DNA of 64,000 nucleotides from Candidatus Contendibacter sp. Lineage in GTDB: Bacteria > Pseudomonadota > Gammaproteobacteria > Competibacterales > Competibacteraceae. Position 1 is the stretch's first letter, and each line of letters opens with the position of its first letter. The notes under the pieces were generated by a model. The model saw only the letters and a list, made by a program, of their open reading frames with translations, searched no databases and had not been told where the DNA came from. The DNA lies in NCBI GenBank assembly GCA_029624675.1, contig JARSSP010000013.1, positions 62,001 to 126,000 on the forward strand. Direction: 5' to 3'. The position numbers and the translations under genes are program-made. Below, in pieces: positions 35,177 to 42,498 of this stretch.

Positions 35177-35731
35177 ATGAAGAAAAACCAGATTTTGATC
35201 GCCGCAACGATGGGTTGCACCCTGATGACGCCTGCATGGGCGGCCCAGGCTCCGGAGGCCGATAAGTCCAAGGAAGAGATCAAGGCCATGCTGACCCAGC
35301 ACGACACCGCCGTGAACGAGCATAATCTCAAAGCGGTGATGGCCCTCTATGCCGACGATCCCACTGTGGCGATGATGGGGACCGGCCCTGGGGAGTTCTG
35401 GAAGGGCAAAGCGGATATTGAAAACGCTTACCAGCAGCTTTTCAAGGACTTCAAGGCGGGATCGCTGAAACATCAATGTCCGGACGCCTCCATCGGTCAC
35501 CAGGGCGAGTTCGCTTGGCTGGTGGCCTCGTGCAACATGCAGGACGTTAGCTCGGACGGCGGCCAAAAGCGGGAATATGTACTGAATGTCTCGGCGGTGC
35601 TCCAGAAAGGGAAAGAGGGCTGGAAGTTTCAGACCCTGCACTTTTCCAACCTGACCGATGGCGGTGCTCCACCGCCGGAAGGCGCGGCACCGGCGGCCCC
35701 GCCCGCCGAAGCTCCGAAGAAAGCCCAGTGA
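35177..35731 (+). CDS. Exported NTF2-like (SnoaL/DUF4440) protein
   Basis: A 184-residue protein with a signal peptide (MKKNQILIAATMGCTLMTPAWA) and an NTF2-like domain (about 30-160): IKAMLTQHDTAVNEHNLKAV, MALYADDPTVAMMGTGPGEF, WKGKADIENAYQQLFKDF. This fold occurs in ketosteroid isomerase, SnoaL cyclases and many ligand-binding proteins without known activity. The C-terminal tail is rich in Pro and Ala (GGAPPPEGAAPAAPPAEAPK), as in flexible periplasmic tails. It is the first gene behind operator copy 1. Confidence 0.85.
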   Translation: MKKNQILIAATMGCTLMTPAWAAQAPEADKSKEEIKAMLTQHDTAVNEHNLKAVMALYADDPTVAMMGTGPGEFWKGKADIENAYQQLFKDFKAGSLKHQCPDASIGHQGEFAWLVASCNMQDVSSDGGQKREYVLNVSAVLQKGKEGWKFQTLHFSNLTDGGAPPPEGAAPAAPPAEAPKKAQ

Positions 35732-35744
35732 GCGGAGAACGGCC

Positions 35745-36476
35745 ATGACCGATCAACAGGATAAACTCGCGTTCGAATGGACAACGGCGGAAGTCATCTA
35801 CGACGACCCGGCAAAGACGCTGAATGCGGAGGTGCGGAAGGACGATCTGCTCTTTCCCAAGCTGGTCGCAGGAATTGGCCGACCGGAGAAGCAGCTCGAT
35901 CTCGTGTCGCCGTACTTCGTGCCGGGTGACGAGGGAACCGCGGCGCTGGCGGCGGTCGCGAGGCGCGGCGTTCAAGTGCGCCTCCTGACCAATTCGCTCT
36001 CCTCGTCCGACGAGAGCGCGGTACAGGCGGGCTACGCCCAGCGACGGCCAGACCTGCTGCGAGCCGGCGTCAAGATCTACGAACTCAAGCCAACGGCGGT
36101 GAAGGAGGCGCGCGAGAGGCATCGCAGCTTCGGATCGAGCTCGTCCGCGGGCCTGCACGCGAAGACCTTCGCCGTCGACGGGGAGCGGATTTTCGTCGGA
36201 TCGTTCAACCTCGACCAGCGATCGCTGCTCCTCAATACGGAGATGGGCGTTCTGCTCGGCAGTCGCACGCTCGCCCAGTGGCTGGGTGACCAGTTTGACA
36301 ATACGGTTCCCTTGGCGGCCTACGAGGTGACGTTGGCCGAAGATGGATACAGCCTGGTGTGGATTGAAAGGACCGCGGGCGGCCAGGTGAGACACGATAC
36401 CGAACCCGGGACAACCTGGTTCCAGCGTACCGGCGTGGAGATGATGTCCCTTCTCCCGATCGAATGGCTGCTTTAG
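35745..36476 (+). CDS. C-terminal half of a ClsC-like phospholipase D protein (probably truncated)
   Basis: 243 residues starting MTDQQDKLAFEWTTAEVIYDD. It matches the second half of ClsC/YmdC-type cardiolipin synthases (about 470-510 residues): VSPYFVPGDEGTAALAAVAR, then the second HKD motif LHAKTFAVDGERIFVGSFNLDQRS and a typical C-terminus. The first phospholipase domain is absent, and two HKD motifs are normally needed for one active site, so activity would require dimerisation. A usable ribosome site (GGAG, 7 bases before the ATG) and the 13-base gap to the previous gene suggest that the fragment may still be translated. Confidence 0.75.
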   Translation: MTDQQDKLAFEWTTAEVIYDDPAKTLNAEVRKDDLLFPKLVAGIGRPEKQLDLVSPYFVPGDEGTAALAAVARRGVQVRLLTNSLSSSDESAVQAGYAQRRPDLLRAGVKIYELKPTAVKEARERHRSFGSSSSAGLHAKTFAVDGERIFVGSFNLDQRSLLLNTEMGVLLGSRTLAQWLGDQFDNTVPLAAYEVTLAEDGYSLVWIERTAGGQVRHDTEPGTTWFQRTGVEMMSLLPIEWLL

Positions 36477-36599
36477 GCCGATGGCGAGGAGCGACAGGGA
36501 CGCGCCGCGACCGGCGCAGACTGCGATCGCGTAGAGCTATAGGTTTCCCATCTGAATCGTGGTATCTGCGTTTCGAACCACCCCGGCGCTACGCGCCAT

Positions 36600-36619
36600 C
36601 CCTCCTTAGCCAAGGAGGG
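36600..36619. repeat. Short perfect hairpin (ccctccttagccaaggaggg)
   Basis: Eight-base arms ccctcctt and aaggaggg around agcc. No T-run follows, so it looks like a small dispersed palindrome rather than a terminator. It lies 30 bases upstream of the DUF5329 gene. Confidence 0.6.
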
Positions 36620-36649
36620 GAAATTCCACAATCGACGTGGGAGACCTAT

Positions 36650-37033
36650 ATGCGACTTTTTCTCGTTTTGTTTCTGGCGAGCGTGTTCGCCGTCGCGGGC
36701 ACCGCAGCACCGCTTTCGCCCGTCGCAAGATCGGAGATCGACGGGCTGATGTCCCGGCTCGAGGCATCGGGATGCGAGTTCAACCGCAACGGCAACTGGT
36801 ACACGGGGGGCGAGGCGAAGTCGCACCTGCTGCGCAAGCTGCAGTACCTCGAAGAACGAGCTACGGTGCAGAGCGCCGAGCAGTTCATCGAGCTTGCGGC
36901 GACGAGCAGCAGCGTGTCGGGACAACCGTATCTTGTCAAATGCGGCAACGGCGCTCCCGTCCCAAGCGGGACATGGCTGCGCACTCAGTTGCAGGCGGTG
37001 CGTCTGGCGAGGCCAGCGAGGAACGCGCCGTAG
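36650..37033 (+). CDS. Exported DUF5329 protein
   Basis: A 127-residue protein with a signal peptide (MRLFLVLFLASVFAVAGTAA). The mature part, EIDGLMSRLEASGCEFNRNG then NWYTGGEAKSHLLRKLQYL, FIELAATSSSVSGQPYLVKC and WLRTQLQAVR, fits the DUF5329 family, whose two cysteines (in SGCEF and VKCGN) are conserved. Function unknown; presumed periplasmic. I start at the Met of the signal peptide (36650). Confidence 0.82.
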   Translation: MRLFLVLFLASVFAVAGTAAPLSPVARSEIDGLMSRLEASGCEFNRNGNWYTGGEAKSHLLRKLQYLEERATVQSAEQFIELAATSSSVSGQPYLVKCGNGAPVPSGTWLRTQLQAVRLARPARNAP

Positions 37034-37368
37034 CCGACAATCGAATCCCAGATTCCATTTCCACCCGGCACCTTCAGAGGGGGTACCGAACATGAAGCGG
37101 TCAATAGACTTGTTCCCAAATAAGCATCATAACCTATTAAACATAATAGCAAATTATGAGTTTGAGCAGGCCAGCCACCATTAAAATAATCTGGTCAGCC
37201 ATATTTTCTTGAGGTGGTTCCGGAACTTAATAGCAATTGTCGGTAACACCGGTAACCGGCACCCTTGTGCCGGTTTGTCGAGGCACCAATAGCGGGGATT
37301 GTCACCTGTTTACTACCGGTCGACAGACCTGCGCTCATGATTGAAGAGGCCGAAGCGCGTCGCCAGCC
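37034..37368. other. Spacer with an AT-rich patch
   Basis: 335 bases without a supported gene. Positions about 37110-37210 are much more AT-rich than their surroundings (aaataagcatcataacctattaaacataat), which suggests either a foreign scar or the promoter of the lipoprotein gene that follows. Confidence 0.45.
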
Positions 37369-37911
37369 ATGTTCGCTGGGATTCGTCGATATCACGGATG
37401 CGCATTCGTGATCCTGATCGCCGCGATCGGACTCGCGGGGTGCGACGAGCCGGCCGGCGGCTACATCCCGGTAGCGGTGATCGCCCGCAACGGCTTCCTC
37501 GGCGACCAATGGGCGGCGGCCAAAGCGCGGGGGCAAGAGGTCAGACTGTGGGGATTCGTCGACCACGGCAACCTGTACGGGGACGCCGGCGCGAAGCGGA
37601 TCCTGGAGGAATGGTGGGGCGGCGAAGGACCGGATGCCGACACCTGGCGCTTCAACCTGAAGGCCACCGCCGCCGCCGCGGTGGGGCATTCGTTCCCGGT
37701 GCACGTCCCCAACGATGCGGGCCGGGAGGACCTGCTCCGGCGGTTCGTGGCCGACGCGAGGGCCGGGAGACCCACGAAGGTTTTCGTGCAGGGCAGACTG
37801 CTCACCTTCGAGGCTCACACCCAAGTCAGCGACCTGACGGGCCTGTATCTGGAACTCGGATCATCCCGAGACATCCGGCACGACAACGGCAAGGCGCGTT
37901 CGCGATTCTGA
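37369..37911 (+). CDS. Putative lipoprotein with OB-fold-like mature domain
   Basis: 180 residues, with a lipoprotein signal ending LIAAIGLAGC (lipobox LAGC), so probably anchored in the outer or inner membrane. The mature part includes GQEVRLWGFVDHGNLYGD, RFNLKATAAAAVGHSFPVHV and VFVQGRLLTFEAHTQVSDL: short strands reminiscent of small OB-fold periplasmic proteins, but I do not recognise a named family. The last residues (RDIRHDNGKARSRF) run into a different sequence, and another frame opens at 37893, so the 3' end may be a junction. Confidence 0.65.
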   Translation: MFAGIRRYHGCAFVILIAAIGLAGCDEPAGGYIPVAVIARNGFLGDQWAAAKARGQEVRLWGFVDHGNLYGDAGAKRILEEWWGGEGPDADTWRFNLKATAAAAVGHSFPVHVPNDAGREDLLRRFVADARAGRPTKVFVQGRLLTFEAHTQVSDLTGLYLELGSSRDIRHDNGKARSRF

Positions 37912-38051
37912 ACCCGGCGTTCGAGGTGGAATTCTGGAAGTATTTCCTCACCGATTCGATCCACTCCCTCTACCCGAAAGGCAGCCGGGAAGATGTGCGG
38001 GCGTTCGAGACACCCTGGTGGCTGCTGTCGATCCCTGAGAAAACGCCATGA
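37893..38051 (+). pseudogene. C-terminal fragment ending ETPWWLL, copy 1
   Basis: An open frame without its own start: GAFAILNPAFEVEFWKYFLT, then DSIHSLYPKGSREDV and RAFETPWWLLSIPEKTP before the stop. The tail resembles QAFQTSWWLLARP at 51665-51736, both at DNA and protein level. Each lies about 30-160 bases upstream of an operator dyad. I do not know the parent protein. It looks like the 3' end of a gene cut at about 37890. Confidence 0.6.
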
Positions 38052-38209
38052 AGGCCGTGCCGGGGAACGATCCGCGTGGCGTGGAGTGGATGCCCTGCTG
38101 ATGCCGCAAAATCCAGGGCGCCAGGGCCATCGCCTGATCCAGGTTGGCTAACCGCCGAGGTCTGGTAATTTCTCCTCGTCCAACCCGTCGGCTTTGCCAC
38201 GAATCCCGC

Positions 38210-38269
38210 TGTCAGGAAAATCCTTACAGGGAAATCCTGATTTTATTTGGAAAGATCACAGCGTATGGT
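38210..38269 (+). promoter_or_regulatory. Island operator-promoter, copy 2 (secreted WWN-domain protein)
   Basis: Exact dyad TGTCAGGAAAATCCTTACA at 38210-38228, followed by GGGAAATCCTGATTTT, with a -10-like TATGGT at 38264-38269, starting 35 bases after the dyad. The downstream gene starts at 38304. The upstream flank holds the ETPWWLL gene tail instead of a sensor fragment. Confidence 0.65.
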
Positions 38270-38303
38270 TTTTCCGATTCAAATCCACCACCGGGAGATT
38301 CGC

Positions 38304-39227
38304 ATGAACAAGCCTATGACGCGTTGCTTGAGCCTGGCGATTGCCGCCGCCATGGCCTCACCCACGGCCTTCGCCTACGACCAACGCGACGCCATCGAGG
38401 ATTGCCAGGATAAGATCTTCGATGATTCGCAGTACTTCAGGTACTCCGACCCCCGTGGCGCGACCGCCCAGGAGACGGGCCGCAATTCCTACAAGGTATC
38501 CGGCTTGGTCAAGGATCGGGACAAGAAAGACCACCGTTTCAACTGCCAGATCGATCACCGCGAGGTGGTGAGCTGGAACGTCAGCCCGGAAGCGGTTTCG
38601 GATTCCGACAAAAAGACGGCGGCGGCAATCGGGGCTGGCGTTCTCGGCCTGGCCATTCTGGCCGCTGCGGTGAGCGGCGACAAGGATCATGACAACAAAC
38701 GGAACGCCTACGAAAAAGGCGAGAGATCCCCGTTCGACGACATGGGCTACCTGAAGCAGGAATGCACCAACGAAGTGCGTCGCCATCTGGATCGGGATCA
38801 CGGTCAGGTTCGCGATCTGGAATTGACATATCCGCATTTGAACGACCGCACCCTGACCGGCAACGGCCGGGTTTCCTTCGAGCGCGGCGGTCGCCGGGAA
38901 CTGTCGTTCACCTGTGATTTCGACCGTCGCGGTCGGGTTCAGGACGGGCACTACAGCTATGCGGATGGCGGTGGCGATGACCGCTCCAGCACCTCTGGGG
39001 GTGGCCGCAGTGTCGATGTGTCGGATCTCGTTGGCGCCAAGGCCGCTGGTGTCCAGAGCGACCTGGAATCGCGAGGCTTCCGCAACGTTGATAGCTTTGA
39101 GTCCGGCAACAACGCTAAGGGCACGATTTGGTGGAATGGGCGCACTCGCCAGTGCCTGCAGATGATCACCGCCGATGGCAGGGCGGACAGCATTACCGAC
39201 ATACAGACCCACCCGCGCTGCCGCTGA
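38304..39227 (+). CDS. Exported protein with C-terminal WWN/Cys domain
   Basis: 307 residues, with signal peptide MNKPMTRCLSLAIAAAMASP and TAFA, and a good ribosome site (GGGAG). The N-terminal part (DCQDKIFDDSQYFRYSDPRG) has a predicted membrane-like Ala/Gly-rich helix near residue 110 (AAIGAGVLGLAILAAAVSG). The last 65 residues form a small domain: LVGAKAAGVQSDLESRGFRN, then GTIWWNGRTRQCLQMITADG and a closing HPRCR. The same domain ends the lipoprotein at 49330-49896 and a fragment at 50679-50861. No known function; exported domain of the island family. Confidence 0.75.
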   Translation: MNKPMTRCLSLAIAAAMASPTAFAYDQRDAIEDCQDKIFDDSQYFRYSDPRGATAQETGRNSYKVSGLVKDRDKKDHRFNCQIDHREVVSWNVSPEAVSDSDKKTAAAIGAGVLGLAILAAAVSGDKDHDNKRNAYEKGERSPFDDMGYLKQECTNEVRRHLDRDHGQVRDLELTYPHLNDRTLTGNGRVSFERGGRRELSFTCDFDRRGRVQDGHYSYADGGGDDRSSTSGGGRSVDVSDLVGAKAAGVQSDLESRGFRNVDSFESGNNAKGTIWWNGRTRQCLQMITADGRADSITDIQTHPRCR

Positions 39228-39302
39228 CGCGTAACCGCCGGGTTAGCCCGGCCTGATGTACACCGGCAAGCATGGCGCCAACGGCGTTTGCACGATCAAG
39301 AA

Positions 39303-39411
39303 CTGATCCCGACCCTGCCCGAGCGGCAGGCCGAGCGCTTCCGCCACGGCCCGCCGCCCTCGTCATCCCCACCGGAGAGCCTCATGCGCCGTTTCCGTCT
39401 GTCTCCAACTC
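39303..39411. repeat. Repeat R1: truncated copy of the tricorn-like gene's 5' region
   Basis: 109 bases that match 42390-42498 at about 97 of 109 positions. They include the ribosome site (ccggagagcctc) and a start (ATGCGCCGTTTCCGTCTG) corresponding to MRRFRLPP of the tricorn-like protein. Here the reading frame is cut after about 10 codons, and the S33 hydrolase gene begins 46 bases later. Confidence 0.8.
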
Positions 39412-39457
39412 CCGGATGGCTGCATAAAGGGTTTCGGCTTGGAATGGAGTAGACACT

Positions 39458-41425
39458 ATGGACTATCATCAGATCCTCGCATTGATCGCAGTACTCACCG
39501 GAAATGCGGGCGATGACTTCGCAACGCTGAAGTCCGGCGGAACTGACCCAAAGGCGCCCATCGCGCAGACTTTGTGTCCGCGCCCCTTGCCGGCCAATGA
39601 GATCGAAGGAAAAACGCTGTTCTGCGGCACGGTGCAGATTCCTGAAGACCATGCCAAGCCCGACGGCAAGAAGATTCCCCTCCAGTTCTCGATCCTCAAA
39701 TCCTGGTCGCAGTATCCTGAGCCCGATCCGCTGGTCTATCTGCAAGGCGGTCCCGGCGGCAGCGCAATCAGCCAGATTCCATTGTACGCCCGCACCTTTG
39801 AGCCGTTTCGCAAAACCCGCGACGTGGTGTTCTGGGACCAGCGCTCCGCCGGTCTATCGGGCCAGTCGGTGAAGTGCTTCAATGCGCTTTCCGTCAATGC
39901 GGCCAAGATTGCAAAAAAGGAACACACCACCACCGACATCACCGGCGCGAACAAGGACAGCAACACCGTTGCCGACTGCTTGAAAGAAATCGAAGCGGCG
40001 GGCATCGCCATTGCCAAATACAACACTTTCGAGAACGCCAAGGACGTGCGCACCATTACCAAGGCGCTCGGCTATGAAACCTATAATCTCTACGGCATCT
40101 CCTATGGCACGAAGCTGGCGCTGGAGACCATGCGCGTGGCGCCGGAGGGCATTCGCTCCGTGGTCATTGATGGCGTGGCGCCACCCTGGGTTCATTTGTA
40201 CGACACCTTTGCCCTCAAGCTGAGCGAGCCGATCGAGCATGTGGTCGAGCAGTGCAAGGCCGACGCAAGCTGCAACACGACCTTTCCTGATCTCGACAAG
40301 GTCATCATCGACACCTTGAAGAAGGCGAAGGAGGGCAAGATCATCCACCAGGGCAAGCCCGTCGATACGCTCACCATTTTCCGCCCCTTCGATGAGCGCA
40401 ACGGCAAGTACGGCAACCAGTCGATGACGCCCTATATCCCGGCCTTCATCTATGAGCTGAACCACGGCAAGGAGATGCCGACGGTTGACATGCTGGTGGG
40501 CAGGAACTTCGTCATGCCGATGCCGGGCGATGATGATGTGTCTGCCGCTTCGGCAAAATTGCCGAAACAGCAGCGCGCCTTGATTGCCACCCTGGCCGAC
40601 AACGCGGCGATTTCACAACGGGTCGATCGTTCAAATCAGAACGTGATGGAAGAACTGCGCGATGAAATCGACGCCAGCACGAATTTCGGACCCGTGGCCG
40701 CCTTGTTCGACTCTGAATTGGAAAAGGCGCTGATTGCCGCCAAAGGAAGCGACGCCTCCAAGGCCGAGAAGATGGTTTCCGATTATGTGGCACTTCAAAA
40801 CACGAAAGCCTCAAAAGAAAGCCTGAGCGCCTTCGTCAAGGCCCACACCACGGGCGAAGCCAGCGCCCGGCTGCTGGCCCTGATCGAAAGCATGAGTGAT
40901 GCAGAACTGGCAGGTTCCTTCGCCATCATCCGGCGCGATGTGGCAAAGTCTGAGGATGCCTTCTTCACGGACCTCTATCTCCTCAACTACGCCTGCCAGG
41001 AGGACATGCCCTTCAACAGCTATGCGGGCTATCAGAAGTTCACAGCAAGCCAGAAGTATCCCTATATCGGCGACCCCTATGACCCGCTTGCAAAGTTTGT
41101 GTTTGGCTCCTGCATTCCCTTCAAGCAGCACCAGCGCGACAACTGGCAGGTACCCGTGGTAAGTGACATCCCGACGCTTTCCATCGGCGGTCTCTATGAC
41201 AGCCAGACACCGGCAAGCTGGGCCAAGGTGGCGGTGGAAAAGCTGAGCAACGCGCAAGTCTTCATGATTCCGGAAGCAGGGCACGGTTCGCTGCTTTATC
41301 AGCCCTGCGTCACCGACATGGGCGTGGCTTTCATCAACAATCCGCAGCGCAAGCTTTCGGATGCCTGCCCGAAGAGCATCAAGATCACCTGGCACATTCC
41401 AGACTGGGCGAAGGCGGCGAAGTGA
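39458..41425 (+). CDS. S33-family alpha/beta hydrolase (tripeptidyl aminopeptidase-like)
   Basis: 655 residues. An alpha/beta-hydrolase of the SlpD/SlpE/TAP-like group: oxyanion region LVYLQGGPGGSAIS, the block DVVFWDQRSAGLSG, nucleophile Ser215 in YNLYGISYGTKLALE, the acid in GGLYDSQTPASWAKV, the catalytic His in EAGHGSLLYQPC and the C-terminal TAP-like domain. It should cleave short peptides or proline-containing substrates. A linker of about 200 residues between core and TAP domain is longer than usual. There is no clear signal peptide at the chosen start, although family members are normally exported, so the 5' end may have been replaced when it landed behind repeat R1. Confidence 0.85.
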   Translation: MDYHQILALIAVLTGNAGDDFATLKSGGTDPKAPIAQTLCPRPLPANEIEGKTLFCGTVQIPEDHAKPDGKKIPLQFSILKSWSQYPEPDPLVYLQGGPGGSAISQIPLYARTFEPFRKTRDVVFWDQRSAGLSGQSVKCFNALSVNAAKIAKKEHTTTDITGANKDSNTVADCLKEIEAAGIAIAKYNTFENAKDVRTITKALGYETYNLYGISYGTKLALETMRVAPEGIRSVVIDGVAPPWVHLYDTFALKLSEPIEHVVEQCKADASCNTTFPDLDKVIIDTLKKAKEGKIIHQGKPVDTLTIFRPFDERNGKYGNQSMTPYIPAFIYELNHGKEMPTVDMLVGRNFVMPMPGDDDVSAASAKLPKQQRALIATLADNAAISQRVDRSNQNVMEELRDEIDASTNFGPVAALFDSELEKALIAAKGSDASKAEKMVSDYVALQNTKASKESLSAFVKAHTTGEASARLLALIESMSDAELAGSFAIIRRDVAKSEDAFFTDLYLLNYACQEDMPFNSYAGYQKFTASQKYPYIGDPYDPLAKFVFGSCIPFKQHQRDNWQVPVVSDIPTLSIGGLYDSQTPASWAKVAVEKLSNAQVFMIPEAGHGSLLYQPCVTDMGVAFINNPQRKLSDACPKSIKITWHIPDWAKAAK

Positions 41426-41466
41426 CGGCTGCTTGAAAGACTGCGCCATTGGCTTGAGAGGCACAC

Positions 41467-42339
41467 ATGATGGAACATCCGAACCCGGATAAGCCCCTGT
41501 GGCTGCGTGTCCTGCAATTTCCGCTTATTCGTCTGGTCCTGCTCGGCCCGCTCCTGTTCCTGATGATGGGCATCAGCAACGGCTTCTGGGAAGTTAAATT
41601 TGCCGATTCGCCGCTGATAGGCATCGCCATGGCAGCCTTGATGGCCGCTCTGGGCTTTGCCTTGTATATCGCCTTTGTGAAGCTCATCGAACAGCGCCCG
41701 GTCAATGAACTGGCCTTGCCGATGATGGGCTGTGAACTCGGGATGGGCATGTTGGCCGGTGCAGGTCTCTATACGCTGTGCGTGCTGGTTCTGATGGCGC
41801 TTGGCGTTTACCGCATTGAAGGAATCAACCCCCTGGCGCTGCTGCTGCCGTCTGTCGCCATGGCGCTGAGTTCAGGGGTTTTCGAGGAACTGCTGCACCG
41901 GGGGACAATTTTCCGCAATGTCGAGGAATTGCTGGGCAGTTGGATCGCGTTGTTGGCCTCGGCGTTGTTTTTCGGTTTCAGGCACCTGTCCAACGCTGAC
42001 GGCAACATCGTCGGGGCCCTTGCCATCACCATCGAAGCGGGCCTGCTGCTTGCCGCCGCCTATCTGCTGACCCGTCGCCTGTGGCTGAGCATCGGTTTTC
42101 ACATCGCCTGGAACTTTACCCAGAGCGGCATCTTCTCCGGCTCTGTGTCCGGTGCATTCGAACAACCCGGCCTGTTCAAGGCCACAATCGAAGGGCCGGA
42201 ATGGCTGACCGGGGGCAAATTCGGGATGGAAGCCACTATTGTCGGATTGCTGATCTGCACCACCGCCGGCTTGGCGATGCTGGTCATGGCCATCCGGCGC
42301 GGTAACATCGTGCCACCGTTCTGGCGGCGCGCAAGCTGA
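41467..42339 (+). CDS. CPBP-family intramembrane metalloprotease
   Basis: 290 residues with about seven to eight hydrophobic segments. The CPBP/Abi signature is present: EELLHRG (motif 1: two Glu and Arg), FFGFRHLSN (motif 2: His) and GFHIAWNF (motif 3: His and Asn). The family includes type II CAAX prenyl endopeptidase Rce1 and bacteriocin self-immunity proteins. It starts 41 bases after the hydrolase gene and is probably co-transcribed. The pair is flanked by repeats R1 and R2. Confidence 0.88.
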   Translation: MMEHPNPDKPLWLRVLQFPLIRLVLLGPLLFLMMGISNGFWEVKFADSPLIGIAMAALMAALGFALYIAFVKLIEQRPVNELALPMMGCELGMGMLAGAGLYTLCVLVLMALGVYRIEGINPLALLLPSVAMALSSGVFEELLHRGTIFRNVEELLGSWIALLASALFFGFRHLSNADGNIVGALAITIEAGLLLAAAYLLTRRLWLSIGFHIAWNFTQSGIFSGSVSGAFEQPGLFKATIEGPEWLTGGKFGMEATIVGLLICTTAGLAMLVMAIRRGNIVPPFWRRAS

Positions 42340-42345
42340 CTTGCA

Positions 42346-42498
42346 TTTTGGTCAAGAGCATCAAGATCGACTGGCACATCCCGGATGTACTGATCCCGAT
42401 CCTGCATGAGCGGCGGGCTGAGCGCTTCCGCGTCGGCCCGCCCCCATCGTCATCCCCACTGGAGAGCCTTATGCGCCGTTTCCGTCTGCCTCCAACTC
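42346..42498. repeat. Repeat R2 with a scar of the hydrolase gene's 3' end
   Basis: 42346-42389 reads KSIKIDWHIPD, almost the same as KSIKITWHIPD at the C-terminus of the S33 hydrolase (around 41374-41402). 42390-42498 is the second copy of R1 and contains the functional ribosome site and start of the tricorn-like gene. The ancestral order was probably hydrolase-like gene, spacer, tricorn-like gene, later rearranged by duplication. Confidence 0.75.
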
